From: Alphaproteobacteria bacterium
GTDB lineage: Bacteria; Pseudomonadota; Alphaproteobacteria; Sphingomonadales; Sphingomonadaceae
Assembly: GCA_018970445.1 (NCBI GenBank)
Contig: JAGWWF010000011.1
Location: 39,259 to 103,258, forward strand
Reading direction: 5' to 3'
Length of the DNA stretch: 64,000 bases
Positions 34,095 to 43,458 of the stretch are shown here, in pieces (the stretch's first letter is position 1; each line of letters opens with the position of its first letter). The position numbers and the translations under genes were made by a program. The notes under the pieces are model-generated. The model ran no database searches and was not told the DNA's origin. It saw nothing but the letters and a program-made list of their open reading frames with translations.

Positions 34095-35570
34095 TCAGCG
34101 CCGCAGCACGCGCCGCACCCGACCGGTGGCGCGGCGCAGGGCCACCACGGCGGCCGCCCCGGCATCCAGCGGCGGCGGCGCGCCGGCCAGACGCTGCACC
34201 AGCACTTCGGCCGGGCAGGGCAGGCCGGTGACCGGATCGAGATAGCGGGGATAAAGGAGATAGGCGGCGGCCACCAGCTCATCCAGCGTGCGCCGGGCGG
34301 TGCGCCGCGCCGGCACCGGCCCGCGATCGGTGGTGAGGCCCCAGCCGGCATAGAAGGGCACGCCGTGCACCGTGACCGGTTTGCCGCGCAACAGCGCCTC
34401 GAACCCGGCCAGCGAGCTGTTGACATGCAGTTCATCAACCATGGCGATCAGCCCCGCCATCGGCGCCGTGGTCTCGATCTGATCGGCCAATCCGGCCACT
34501 TGGGCCGCTGCCACCAGGCCCTTGCGATGGCCGGCCAGCACATCGGGATGCGGCTTGTAGATCAGGAAGGCCGCGTCGCCCACCTCGGCCCGGGCGCGGC
34601 GCAGCAGTTTCAGATTGGATGGAAGCGCGCCGCCACTGGTCACGGCGCGATCATCCTCCACCTGGCCCGGCACCAGCACATGCCGGCGCGTGCCGCCGGG
34701 GCGGGGCAGGGCGGGGGCCGGCCCGGCTTCATATTTGGACAGGCCGCCCGCGATGATGGCGGCGCGCAACTGCTGCGCCCGATTCCGGAGATCGGCTGAA
34801 AACACCCTGGTTTGCAATAGGATTTCCAGATCGCTGGGCTGGGTGGGATCAAAATGGGCACCCTGGCCGTCGACGATGATCGAAAGCGGCGGCACGCAAT
34901 CGGCGCCCAGCCCGGCAGAGCGCAGAAACCCGTCCTCCACCTCCAGCACCGGCCGGCCGGCTAGCGCCTCCGCCTGAGCAGATGACAGGCGGGATCGCCA
35001 CACGGCCACAAGATCATCCGGGGCCAGGGCCGGCATGCCGCGCCGGAATAGTGTTTCCTGCCCGTTCCACAGCAATGGTGCCACCGTTGGCCGTTTCCAG
35101 TAGGCAAAGCCCAGCGCGGCGGCAATGCCGCGATTGCTGTCGATCAGACCGCGCCAGAATCCGCACAATTCAATCGCTTGCAGGGCAGAGATCACATCCC
35201 CGCTGAACGGATCGTGCCACAGCCAGCCCGTGAGGTGGGTGCGGATCAGCGTGGCCGGATCAACCGGCCCGTCGGTTGTGGTCAGGGGTTTGCCCGCGGC
35301 CAGCGCCAGCAATGCGCGCGGATCGCCGGCTGGCAATGCCACGGCCTCTGCCCCCTCCAGCAAGGGCCAGGGATCGGCGCCGGCTGGCCAGTTTGCGGCG
35401 GTCAACCGGCTGGGCCCGGCCTGCACCGGGCCCCAGTAACGGCCGCCAACGCGCAGCCTGGCCAGCGCCGCCAGCAGTTGATCCGGATCGCCGGCACCGT
35501 TGCCGCCGGGCGTGGCAAAGACCGGTGGCCGCGCCCCGGGGAAGGGTGGAATGGCCAGAACGGGTGCCAT
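34095..35570 (-). CDS. kpsC: KpsC-like capsule Kdo transferase with a single recognisable module
   Basis: A 491-residue capsule biosynthesis protein (PF05159). EVEDGFLRSAGLGADC, VLVPGQVEDDRAV and SSLAGFEALLRGKPVTVHG-type sequence followed by PFYAGWGLT match the C-terminal, GT107-like module of KpsC, which with its GT99-like partner builds the alternating beta-Kdo linker on phosphatidylglycerol. Normal KpsC is about 675 residues with both modules in one chain; here the first about 150 residues do not repeat the second module's motifs. The start ATG shares a base with the kdsA stop, so the Kdo supply genes and this transferase form one operon. Confidence 0.85.
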   Translation of the reverse strand: MAPVLAIPPFPGARPPVFATPGGNGAGDPDQLLAALARLRVGGRYWGPVQAGPSRLTAANWPAGADPWPLLEGAEAVALPAGDPRALLALAAGKPLTTTDGPVDPATLIRTHLTGWLWHDPFSGDVISALQAIELCGFWRGLIDSNRGIAAALGFAYWKRPTVAPLLWNGQETLFRRGMPALAPDDLVAVWRSRLSSAQAEALAGRPVLEVEDGFLRSAGLGADCVPPLSIIVDGQGAHFDPTQPSDLEILLQTRVFSADLRNRAQQLRAAIIAGGLSKYEAGPAPALPRPGGTRRHVLVPGQVEDDRAVTSGGALPSNLKLLRRARAEVGDAAFLIYKPHPDVLAGHRKGLVAAAQVAGLADQIETTAPMAGLIAMVDELHVNSSLAGFEALLRGKPVTVHGVPFYAGWGLTTDRGPVPARRTARRTLDELVAAAYLLYPRYLDPVTGLPCPAEVLVQRLAGAPPPLDAGAAAVVALRRATGRVRRVLRR

Positions 35571-36388
35571 CACCCCAGCGCGGCAATGGCCAGCAGCGGG
35601 CGCAGCAGGCCGGGCAGTTCGGCCAGCGGCACCATGTTCGGCCCATCCGACAGGGCGGCATCGGGATCGGGATGGGTTTCCATGAACAACCCATCCACCC
35701 CCACCGCCATGGCCGCACGGGCCAGCGGCGCGACAAACTGGCGCTGGCCCAGCGAACGATCGCCGCCGCCGCCGGGCAGCTGCACGCTGTGGGTGGCATC
35801 GAACACCACCGGGCAGCCCAGGTCACGCATGATCACCAGGCCGCGCATGTCCACCACCAGATTGTTGTAGCCAAAGCTGCTGCCGCGTTCGCACAGCAGG
35901 ATGTTGCCGGCCGCCACCCCGGCCACGCTGGCGGCGGCGCGCGCCTTGCCCAGCACGGCCGCCATGTCGGCCGGGGCCATGAACTGCGCCTTCTTGATGT
36001 TGACCGGCCGGCCGCTGGCGGCGGCCGCGCTGATCAGATCGGTCTGGCGGGCCAGAAAGGCCGGGGTTTGCAGCATGTCCACCACCTCGGCCACCGGCTG
36101 CACCTGATCGGGCAGATGCACATCGGTCAACACCGGCAGCCCGGTTTCGCGCCGCACCTTTTCCAGCACGCGCAAGCCTTCCTCCAGGCCGTGGCCGCGA
36201 AAGCCCGAAACGCTGGTGCGGTTGGCCTTGTCGAAACTGGCCTTGAAGATCACGGCCATGCCCAGTTCATCGGCGATGGCGCGCAGGCGCGTGGCGATGG
36301 CCAGGCACAGCGCCTCGCTTTCGATCACGCAGGGCCCGGCGATCAGGAAGGGGGGCGCACCGGGGGCGCGGACAAAAGCGGGCAGCAT
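35570..36388 (-). CDS. kdsA: 3-deoxy-8-phosphooctulonate synthase
   Basis: A 272-residue enzyme condensing arabinose-5-phosphate with phosphoenolpyruvate to Kdo-8-phosphate. Landmarks are [38 protein letters not shown] and [12 protein letters not shown]. It overlaps its neighbours by one base at each end (TGATG), so translation is coupled. Placed between kdsB and kpsC, it supplies the capsule linker; whether it also serves lipopolysaccharide cannot be told from this window. Confidence 0.96.
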   Translation of the reverse strand: MLPAFVRAPGAPPFLIAGPCVIESEALCLAIATRLRAIADELGMAVIFKASFDKANRTSVSGFRGHGLEEGLRVLEKVRRETGLPVLTDVHLPDQVQPVAEVVDMLQTPAFLARQTDLISAAAASGRPVNIKKAQFMAPADMAAVLGKARAAASVAGVAAGNILLCERGSSFGYNNLVVDMRGLVIMRDLGCPVVFDATHSVQLPGGGGDRSLGQRQFVAPLARAAMAVGVDGLFMETHPDPDAALSDGPNMVPLAELPGLLRPLLAIAALG

Positions 36389-37203
36389 CAGATCGGCTCC
36401 ACCAGGGCGCGGGCGCGCAGCTGCGCCTCGATCAGGGGCACGTCTTCGGGGTTGTTCAGCTCGATCAGATCCCAGGCCGGCGCGGCACAGCGCGCCACGC
36501 CCACCGGCAATCCGGCATCCAGAAAGCGCAGCTGCTCCAGCCCTTCCTGCAGTTCCAGCGGGGCCGGGCCAGCCGCGACATAGGCGGCCAGCGCCGCCGG
36601 GCGATAGGCATAGAGCCCGACATGCAGCAGCACCGGTGCCACCGGCGCAGTCCCGGGCGCGATGTGCGGGATGATCGATTTGGAAAAATACAGCGCCCGC
36701 CCGTCGCGGCTGCACACGGCGGTGGTGCCGCCCACCCGGCCGGCGGCGGCATCGGCCTGCAGATGGGCCAGCACGGCGGGCGTGGCCGGCATCACGGCGG
36801 TGGCCAGGGCCAGATCGGGGCGGGCAGCGGCCAGACTGACCACCGCGCCGACCATGCCAACCGGGGTGAGCGGCGCATCGCCTTGCAGATTGACCACCAG
36901 ATCGGGCGGCACCGCCAGGCCGGCCAGCGCGGCGGCGCAGCGTTCGGTGCCGTTCAGGCAGCGTTCCGGCGTCATCACCACCGCCATGCCGGCGTGGCCG
37001 CAGGCATCGGCGATGCGGGCATCATCGGTGGCGATCATGCAGGCCACATCGCCGGGCAGGGCGGCGGCGGCGGCGCGGGCGGCGGCCCAGCTCTGGCTGA
37101 TCGCCGGCCGGGCCACGCCATCGGCGCAGATCAGCGGTGCCAGCGGCTTGCCCGGAAAGCGGCTGGAAGCAAAGCGCGCCGGGATGATGATGGCAATCCG
37201 CAC
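36388..37203 (-). CDS. kdsB: 3-deoxy-manno-octulosonate cytidylyltransferase
   Basis: A 271-residue enzyme making CMP-Kdo from Kdo and CTP. The N-terminal signature [15 protein letters not shown] (residues 7-21), [17 protein letters not shown] and ELNNPEDV are standard for KdsB. The start is a GTG at 37203, three bases after the kdsD stop; no closer ATG gives the complete signature. It provides the donor for KpsC and KpsS. Confidence 0.95.
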   Translation of the reverse strand: MRIAIIIPARFASSRFPGKPLAPLICADGVARPAISQSWAAARAAAAALPGDVACMIATDDARIADACGHAGMAVVMTPERCLNGTERCAAALAGLAVPPDLVVNLQGDAPLTPVGMVGAVVSLAAARPDLALATAVMPATPAVLAHLQADAAAGRVGGTTAVCSRDGRALYFSKSIIPHIAPGTAPVAPVLLHVGLYAYRPAALAAYVAAGPAPLELQEGLEQLRFLDAGLPVGVARCAAPAWDLIELNNPEDVPLIEAQLRARALVEPI

Positions 37204-37206
37204 CCG

Positions 37207-38187
37207 CTATTGGCCCCACGGCGGGGAGGCGGCGATGTCGTAGATCTGCACGGCACCAACGGGTGCGCGCGATCCGGCGGCTGGCACCACGAACAGCAGG
37301 GTGATGCGGTGGGCGCGCATCATTTCCAGCGCATCCTCCACCGATGCCGTCTGTTCGATCAGCTTGGGCGACGGCGTCATCACGGCGCGCGCGGTGGCGG
37401 TGACGACATCGCCGATATGGCGGCGCAGATCGCCATCGCTGATCACGCCCACCAGATCGCCGGCGGCGTCCACCACGCCGGTCATGCCCAGCCGTTTGGC
37501 GGTCATCACCTGCACCACGCTGGCCATGCTGGCGGATTCCGGCACCAGCGGCAGGCGATCGGCACCGTGCATCACATCGGCCACCGCCCGCATGCGCCGG
37601 CCGATCTCGCCACCGGGGTGCAGGGCACGGATATCGTCGCCCGAAAGCCCGCGCCCGCGCATCGCCGCCACCGCCAGCGCGTCGCCCAGCGCCAGCATCA
37701 TGGTGGACGAGGTGGTGGGCGCCATGCTGGCGGTGCAGGCTTCGGCCACCTGCGGCAATTGCAAAGCGATATCGGCCTTGCGCAGCAGCAGCGAATCGCG
37801 ATTGCGCGACACGCCGATGATCGCCACGCCCAGGCGCGCGGCATGGGCATAGAGCGGTTGCAGTTCGGGCGTGTCACCACTGTTGGAAAAGATGAGCAGC
37901 AGATCGCCCGGCATCACCATGCCGGCGTCGCCGTGCGCCGCTTCGGCCGCATGGACGAAATGCGCCGGGGTGCCGGTGGCGGCCAGCGTGGCGGCCACCT
38001 TGCGGGCGATATGGCCGGATTTGCCCATGCCCGACACCACCACCCGTTGATCACAATCCAGAATGGCGGTCACGGCCGCGGCAAACTGGCCGTTGATCAT
38101 GCTGGCCAGCTGGTTCAGCGCGTCCGCTTCCAGGGTGATCACCTGGCGGCCGATCGTCTGGTGCTGTTCGGTCAGATGGCGCAGCAT
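37207..38187 (-). CDS. kdsD: Arabinose-5-phosphate isomerase
   Basis: A 326-residue isomerase converting ribulose-5-phosphate to arabinose-5-phosphate, the first step of Kdo synthesis. The N-terminal SIS domain (about 40-175) contains VSGMGKSGHIARK and FSNSGDTPEL, and two CBS domains (about 205-325) follow. This is the full-length KdsD/KpsF/GutQ layout; being in a capsule locus it is functionally like KpsF. The ATG at 38187 is preferred over a TTG nine codons upstream. It is the first gene of kdsD-kdsB-kdsA-kpsC. Confidence 0.94.
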   Translation of the reverse strand: MLRHLTEQHQTIGRQVITLEADALNQLASMINGQFAAAVTAILDCDQRVVVSGMGKSGHIARKVAATLAATGTPAHFVHAAEAAHGDAGMVMPGDLLLIFSNSGDTPELQPLYAHAARLGVAIIGVSRNRDSLLLRKADIALQLPQVAEACTASMAPTTSSTMMLALGDALAVAAMRGRGLSGDDIRALHPGGEIGRRMRAVADVMHGADRLPLVPESASMASVVQVMTAKRLGMTGVVDAAGDLVGVISDGDLRRHIGDVVTATARAVMTPSPKLIEQTASVEDALEMMRAHRITLLFVVPAAGSRAPVGAVQIYDIAASPPWGQ

Positions 38188-38293
38188 ATCAAACCTGTCC
38201 CCAACACCCGCCAATGCCGCGGTCGCTGCTAACCACAGGGTGCCTGCCGGTCAATTCTTGACAGCCGGGCCGGCACCGGACAGGCACGCCCCG

Positions 38294-38968
38294 GTGAGCC
38301 CAACGCACAGCCTGCCGCAACCCCTTCGCCACATCCTGTTCGATCTGGATGGCACGCTGGTCGACAGCGTGCGCATCACCTGTGCCATCATCGATAGCAT
38401 GCTGGCGGCACGCGGGCTTGCCCATCGCGCCGATCCGGCGCTGGCCCGTGCCATGGATGCGGTGGGCGGGGCGGCCATGATCGCCACGGTGATGGGGCCG
38501 CACTGCCGGGATGTCGATGCGGAACTGGCCGAATTCCGCGCCCGCCACGCGCTGGCCCCAACGCCGCCCGATCTGGCCTTTCCCGGTGTTGCCAGTGCCC
38601 TGGGCCGGCTGGCCGCGGCCGGCATCGGGCTGGGCATCTGTTCCAACAAGCCGCAGCCATTGTGCGACAGGATCCTGGCCGATCTGGGGCTGGCCGGTGC
38701 GTTTGCCTGCATCATCGGTTCGCGGCCGGGCCGCCCGCGCAAGCCCGATCCCGATGCCGCCTGGCAGGCGCTGGCCATCATGCGGGCCGATCCGGCCACC
38801 AGCCTGTATGTGGGCGATTCGAGCGTGGATGTCGCAACCGCCCGCGCTGCCGGCCTGCCGATCGCCCTGGTTGGCTGGGGCTATGGCCTGGCCGCCGCTC
38901 GGGCAGCGGCACCACAGGCGCCGGTTCTGCATGATCTTGCCGTGCTGGCCGATCACGCCGCCGGCTGA
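38294..38968 (+). CDS. HAD-superfamily phosphatase (phosphoglycolate phosphatase-like)
   Basis: A 224-residue HAD hydrolase. The nucleophile motif is FDLDGTLVDS with Asp17 and Asp19; ICSNKP, RKPDPD and VGDSSVDVATARAAG give motifs II to IV. A helical C1 cap lies between about 30 and 90, so it is not the capless KdsC type. It starts at a GTG divergent from kdsD, with no ATG available in frame nearby. In a locus with kdsA, kdsB and kdsD but no kdsC, it is a candidate for dephosphorylating Kdo-8-phosphate or another sugar phosphate (inference). Confidence 0.82.
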   Translation: MSPTHSLPQPLRHILFDLDGTLVDSVRITCAIIDSMLAARGLAHRADPALARAMDAVGGAAMIATVMGPHCRDVDAELAEFRARHALAPTPPDLAFPGVASALGRLAAAGIGLGICSNKPQPLCDRILADLGLAGAFACIIGSRPGRPRKPDPDAAWQALAIMRADPATSLYVGDSSVDVATARAAGLPIALVGWGYGLAAARAAAPQAPVLHDLAVLADHAAG

Positions 38969-39573
38969 TGCGTGGCCCGGCTGCCGTCCAGCCGGGTGCG
39001 GAACAAGCGATCCCACATCATGCCGGTGATGGCGAAATTGCCCGCTTCCTGATGATGATGGTGGCGCATGTGATGGGTTTTCAGCATGCGGGCAATCCGG
39101 CCCCGCATCGGCCATTGGTGGCAGGCATAATGGACCAGATCATAGCCGACATAGCCCGCCATCCAGCCCAGAAACAGCCAGCTGCCGGCCGGGCCGGCCG
39201 CGGCAAGCATGGCCAGCCACACCAAAGCGCCCACCGGCAGGCTGACAATGGGCGGCATCAGATTGCGCAGCGGATCGTTGGGCACCGCATGATGGTTGCC
39301 GTGCATGATGAACACCAGGCCGGCCAATCCGGCGGATTCGGGCCGCCAGTGAAAGACAAAGCGGTGCAGGCCATATTCGGTGAAGGTCCACAACAGGCCG
39401 CCGGCCGCCAGCAACAGCAGCGCCAGCGCCGGGCTGGCACTGCCCCAGGCCACAACCCCGATCAGTGGCAGGCCCAGCGCCCACAAAAGCATGAACGCCG
39501 GTGCGGAAATGACCGTGAACCGTTCCAGCATCGGGCTGCGGAACAGGCGAAGGCGAGGCGACGGCGCGGGCAT
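38953..39573 (-). CDS. Fatty acid hydroxylase / sterol desaturase family membrane protein
   Basis: A 206-residue integral membrane di-iron hydroxylase (PF04116). Histidine clusters HRFVFH, HGNHH, HYACH and HHMRHHHH provide the metal ligands, placed between four or so membrane spans. The pattern is that of the SCS7/FAH-type 2-hydroxylases, which put a hydroxyl on sphingolipid-bound fatty acids; sphingomonads have such lipids, which fits the inferred host. The ATG at 39573 gives a compact protein; a longer frame adds a basic, non-conserved stretch. It converges on the HAD gene with a 16-base overlap. Confidence 0.85.
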   Translation of the reverse strand: MPAPSPRLRLFRSPMLERFTVISAPAFMLLWALGLPLIGVVAWGSASPALALLLLAAGGLLWTFTEYGLHRFVFHWRPESAGLAGLVFIMHGNHHAVPNDPLRNLMPPIVSLPVGALVWLAMLAAAGPAGSWLFLGWMAGYVGYDLVHYACHQWPMRGRIARMLKTHHMRHHHHQEAGNFAITGMMWDRLFRTRLDGSRATHQPAA

Positions 39574-39658
39574 GCCCGATGCGGTCAACAGCAGTCGATA
39601 CGGGCTGTCAAGGGCCAAGCGACGCACGCCCCGGTTGCCGCGACGAACTGCCAAGTGC

Positions 39659-39686
39659 TTGTCACATTTTGGTAATTCGTGATAAT
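39659..39686 (+). promoter_or_regulatory. Candidate sigma-70-type promoter of the SDR gene
   Basis: TTGTCA (39659-39664) and GATAAT (39681-39686) are separated by 16 bases, each matching five of six consensus positions. They lie in a locally AT-rich stretch about 80 bases upstream of the SDR start codon. Confidence 0.5.
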
Positions 39687-39763
39687 TTCGTGAACATCGC
39701 AATGCAGCATCACTGATCCGCTTCGGGCTTATCCACGGGCGGCAACTGGCCTATGAACGGTGT

Positions 39764-40552
39764 ATGGATACATCGGTTTCAACGCACAGCGCGGCACCAG
39801 TCCTTCGCGTCACGCTGATCACCGGGGCATCGGGGGCGCTGGGCGGGGCGCTGGCGCGGCAACTGGCCGCACCGGGCCAACGGCTGATCCTGTGGGGCCG
39901 CGATACCGGCCGGCTGGCGGCAGTGGCCAGCGCGTGCAGCGCGGCCGGGGCGCAAGTGGAGGCCCTGTCGCTTGATCTGGCCGATCAGGCCGCGATGCAG
40001 GCGGCGCTGGCCGCCGCCGGTGCACGCTGGCCGATTGACGCTGCGCTGCTGGTGGCCGGGCAGGGCGATCCGGTGCCGCCCGGCCTGCTGGTTGAGCCGC
40101 CCGACCAGGTGGCCCGGCTGGCCATGATCAATTTTGCCGCCACGGCGGCGCTGGCCAGTGCGCTGGCCGCCGGCATGGCGGCGCGGGGGGATGGCCGCAT
40201 CCTGATCGTGGGGTCGGCGGCCGGCTTTCACGCCCTGCCGCATGCCCCGGCCTATGCCGCCAGCAAGGCCGGGCTGGCGCATTTTGCCCAGGCGCTGCGG
40301 CTGGCCGTGGCCGCATCGGGGGTGACGGTGACGCTGGTTTCGCCCGGTTTCATCGATTGGGCCGGCGGTGGCCGGCCAGTGCCACGGCTGTTGAAGATTT
40401 CGCTGGCCGAGGCGGCGCAGCGCATCCTGGCCGCCATGTCGGCCGGGGCCGGCCATGCCATCATCCCGCGCCGCTTTGCCCTGTTGCGGCTGCTGGATCG
40501 GCTGCTGCCCGGCCCGCTGCGGGCGGCGGCGTTGCGGCGGCTCAGGCCGTGA
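39764..40552 (+). CDS. Short-chain dehydrogenase/reductase
   Basis: A 262-residue classical SDR. The nucleotide-binding motif TGASGALGG is at about residues 20-28, the conserved NAG position reads VAGQG, the catalytic serine is in IVGSAAG and the YAASK motif supplies Tyr and Lys. The C-terminus is basic (RRLRP). The substrate is unknown. It lies inside the capsule locus, but its own promoter and the convergent neighbour mean it need not be part of that pathway. The 11-base overlap with the next gene is convergent. Confidence 0.85.
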   Translation: MDTSVSTHSAAPVLRVTLITGASGALGGALARQLAAPGQRLILWGRDTGRLAAVASACSAAGAQVEALSLDLADQAAMQAALAAAGARWPIDAALLVAGQGDPVPPGLLVEPPDQVARLAMINFAATAALASALAAGMAARGDGRILIVGSAAGFHALPHAPAYAASKAGLAHFAQALRLAVAASGVTVTLVSPGFIDWAGGGRPVPRLLKISLAEAAQRILAAMSAGAGHAIIPRRFALLRLLDRLLPGPLRAAALRRLRP

Positions 40553-41972
40553 TGGCAGCGATCAGCGCCCGGTGCAGTTCGGCCGGGGTGCGATCCTGCG
40601 CCGTGCCACAACCGGGAATGGGCCTACCATCGGCACCAAACCGCAGCAGCACATAGGGCGTAAGCCGATCCCCGCCCGGCATCACCACGCCGGGGATGGA
40701 CGGGCGGTGATCGCCATAGAACAGCAGCACCGCCGGCCGCCCCAGCGCGGCCACACCGGCCATCAGCTGCGCCAGCATGGCATCGCCGCGCCCGACCAGA
40801 TCGAGATAGGCGCCCGACAGCCGGCCCTGGCTGCCGGCCTGGTCCACCGGCCACGGCCCATGATTTTCGATGGTGACGGCGTGGATGAAGCAGGGGCCGG
40901 TCGCGTTGGCGGCGCGGGCCAGGATCAATCCGGCAATGGCGGCATCGGCCACATAGCGGCCGCCGGCCGGCGGCGCGAAGGCATCCGGCCCCAGCAGTTC
41001 GGCGAAGCCCGCAGCCGGCAAGATGCGGTCGCGGCCGTAAAAGCCCAGATCGTGGGGGTGGATGAACAGGCTGGTCCAGCCGGCGCGGGCCAGCCGGGCG
41101 GGCAGGGCACCGCTGCCCTCGGCCGCCGCGGTGAGATAGGGATCAAAGCGGCGAAACCCCAGTTCGGCTTCGTCGCGGCCAAAGATCAGCCCATATTCGG
41201 TGCGCATCGTGTAGGCGCCAAAGCCGGAAACCAGCAGGCCGCCGTGCGCCCAGGCCTGATCGCGGGCGGCCTTCAGCCCGGGCAGCGCCAGCGCCGGATC
41301 GCCAAACAGGTCGGCCGGATCGGCAAAGCTTTCGCACTGCACGGCAATCACCAGCGCGGCGCTGGCCGGGGCGGGCAGGCCGGCGTGGCACGGCGGCGGA
41401 TCGGGGCTGGCCCGCCAGCGCCACCAGTGCAGCAGCAGGGTGGCCAACAGGCCATGGGCGGCGACATCGGCATCGGCATCCGGCACCGGTGCCAGTCGCC
41501 GCCAGGGCGGCAACTGCAACGACACCCGCAGCAGCAGGATCGCCATCGCCAACAGCCCGGCGCCGGCCAGATGCGGTTGCGGCTGCGGATCAAGGGCCAG
41601 CGCCAACCCCAGCCCCAACCCGGCGGCACCCAGCACCAGCGCCGCCAGCTGCCAGCGCTTCAGCGCCGACAGATAGAATTGCGGGTGGCGGAACACCGCC
41701 CCGGCCAGCACCAGATCGGTGAACAGCAAGGCTTCACCCAGCACCCCGCGCTTGACATTGGACACCAGCGCCAGCGCTGCCGCCAGCCCGGCGGTGAACA
41801 GCGCCGCCACGATGAGGTTGCCGGCCAGGGCCGTCACCAGACCGAACAGGGCCAGCAGCAGCAGCAGCGCCAGCCACTGCCCGGCCAGCGTGCGCGGCGC
41901 GCGCGGCCGCACCAGCCTGTCGGCCAGCAAGCCGCAGCCCAGCAACACGACGATGATGATGGCGGTGGCCAT
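40542..41972 (-). CDS. LtaS/OpgB-like membrane sulfatase-fold protein in capsule locus
   Basis: A 476-residue protein with about five N-terminal membrane spans (first about 170 residues, very Leu/Ala-rich) and a C-terminal alkaline-phosphatase/sulfatase-fold domain. Motifs read QCESF, YTMRTEYGLIFG (the threonine is in the position of the LtaS catalytic Thr), HPHDLGFYGRD, and YGDHRPSIPG near the end. Such proteins transfer phosphoglycerol or phosphoethanolamine to polymers outside the membrane. In the capsule locus this suggests decoration of the polysaccharide (inference). The ATG at 41972 is chosen because it directly precedes the first membrane span. Confidence 0.8.
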   Translation of the reverse strand: MATAIIIVVLLGCGLLADRLVRPRAPRTLAGQWLALLLLLALFGLVTALAGNLIVAALFTAGLAAALALVSNVKRGVLGEALLFTDLVLAGAVFRHPQFYLSALKRWQLAALVLGAAGLGLGLALALDPQPQPHLAGAGLLAMAILLLRVSLQLPPWRRLAPVPDADADVAAHGLLATLLLHWWRWRASPDPPPCHAGLPAPASAALVIAVQCESFADPADLFGDPALALPGLKAARDQAWAHGGLLVSGFGAYTMRTEYGLIFGRDEAELGFRRFDPYLTAAAEGSGALPARLARAGWTSLFIHPHDLGFYGRDRILPAAGFAELLGPDAFAPPAGGRYVADAAIAGLILARAANATGPCFIHAVTIENHGPWPVDQAGSQGRLSGAYLDLVGRGDAMLAQLMAGVAALGRPAVLLFYGDHRPSIPGVVMPGGDRLTPYVLLRFGADGRPIPGCGTAQDRTPAELHRALIAAITA

Positions 41973-42180
41973 GCGCCTGCCCGGTCGCCCCTTTCCCAAC
42001 AGGCCGACCCATCGCGCCGGCTGGGCCGGCATAGCCGGGGCGGCGCGGCCTGTCATCCCGGCCGCACCGGTTGGCCGTGGCGGCACCGGCCTTGTTCACG
42101 CCCTATTCACGGCCAAAAAGGCTCGACACCCGGCGGTGCCTGCGCCAAAGCCGACCGCCGTTCCAGCCCAGAGGCCTTGC

Positions 42181-43455
42181 TTGACCCAGGATCACAGCCT
42201 TGCCCCCGCCAAGACGGTCGCAGCCCCGGCGCAACCGGCCGGGCCGCGCAGCGTGCTGTTGTTGCAGGGGTTGATGGGGCCCTTGTTCCGGCAGCTTGGC
42301 CGGGGCCTGATGGCGCGCGGCCATCGGGTGCACAAGGTGAACTTCAACGGCGGCGATGCCGCCTTCTGGCGGCTGCCCGGCGGCATTGATTATCGCGGGG
42401 CGCTGGCCGATTGGCCGGCAGCGCTGCGCCGGTTGATTGCGGCCCACGGCGTCACCGATGTCATGCTGTTTGGTGATTGCCGCGATCACCACATCGCGGC
42501 CAAGGCGGTGTGCCGCGAACTGGGCATCCGCGTGCTGGTGTTCGAGGAAGGCTATATCCGCCCCGATTGGGTGACGATGGAAGAAGGCGGCGTGAACGGC
42601 CATTCCAGCCTGCCGCGCGATCCGGCCTGGTATCGCCAGACCGCCGCCACCCTGCCGCCGTTGCCGCCGCACAGCCGGGTGGCGTCCTCGTTCCGCCGCC
42701 GCGCCGTTGAAGGCCTGGCCTACAACGCGGCCGATCTGCTCAGCCGCTGGCGCTATCCGCACTGGAACAATCACCGCCCCTGGCACCCGCTGGTGGAAGG
42801 CATGGGCTGGCTGCGCAAGCTGCTGCGCAAGCGCGAGCGCGAGGCGGCCGGCGCCGCCCTGATGGCCCGGCTGGCGGCCAGCGGCGCGCCCTATGTGCTG
42901 TTTCCGCTGCAGCTGGACAGCGATGCCCAGATCCGCATCCATTCGCCGTTCGTGGGCATTGCCGATGCCCTGAAAGGCGTGATCCGATCCTTTGCCGCCC
43001 ATGCACCGGCCGATGTGCGCCTGCTGGTCAAGGAACATCCGCTCGACAATGGCGTGCGCGACTGGGCGCAGGAAACCGCCGACATCGCCGGCAAGTTCGG
43101 CGTGGCCGACCGGGTGGATTATCTGGTTGGCGGCGATATCGAAGCGATTGCGGCGGGCGCGCGCGGGCTGGTGACGATCAACAGCACCACCGGCACGCTG
43201 GGCCTGGCGCTGGGCGTACCGGTGGTGGTGCTGGGCCACGCCGTCTATGATCTGCCCGATATCACCTGCCAGGCCGGGCTGGACGATTTCTGGCACAATC
43301 CGGTGCCGCCCGATCCCGAAAGCTTTGCCGCCTTCCGCCGGGTGCTGATCGATCGCTGCCTCATTCCGGGTGGGTTTTTCTCTGCCCCGGCGCTGGACAA
43401 GGTGGTCAGGCACGCCATCGCCCGCTTCGAAGGCGTGCCGCTGCTGCCGGAATGA
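42181..43455 (+). CDS. kpsS: Capsule polysaccharide Kdo transferase (KpsS-like)
   Basis: A 424-residue capsule biosynthesis protein. LLLQGLMGPLFRQLG, VHKVNFNGGDAAFW, LFGDCRDHH, LVFEEGYIRPDW, LFPLQLDSDAQIR, VKEHPLDNG and a late INSTTGTLGLALGVPVVVLG are landmarks of KpsS, which adds the first Kdo to phosphatidylglycerol. No ATG precedes the conserved start; I use the TTG at 42181, which has an AGAGG six bases ahead. It ends three bases before the convergent motB. It acts before the KpsC-like enzyme at 34095. Confidence 0.88.
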   Translation: MTQDHSLAPAKTVAAPAQPAGPRSVLLLQGLMGPLFRQLGRGLMARGHRVHKVNFNGGDAAFWRLPGGIDYRGALADWPAALRRLIAAHGVTDVMLFGDCRDHHIAAKAVCRELGIRVLVFEEGYIRPDWVTMEEGGVNGHSSLPRDPAWYRQTAATLPPLPPHSRVASSFRRRAVEGLAYNAADLLSRWRYPHWNNHRPWHPLVEGMGWLRKLLRKREREAAGAALMARLAASGAPYVLFPLQLDSDAQIRIHSPFVGIADALKGVIRSFAAHAPADVRLLVKEHPLDNGVRDWAQETADIAGKFGVADRVDYLVGGDIEAIAAGARGLVTINSTTGTLGLALGVPVVVLGHAVYDLPDITCQAGLDDFWHNPVPPDPESFAAFRRVLIDRCLIPGGFFSAPALDKVVRHAIARFEGVPLLPE

Positions 43456-43458
43456 GGC

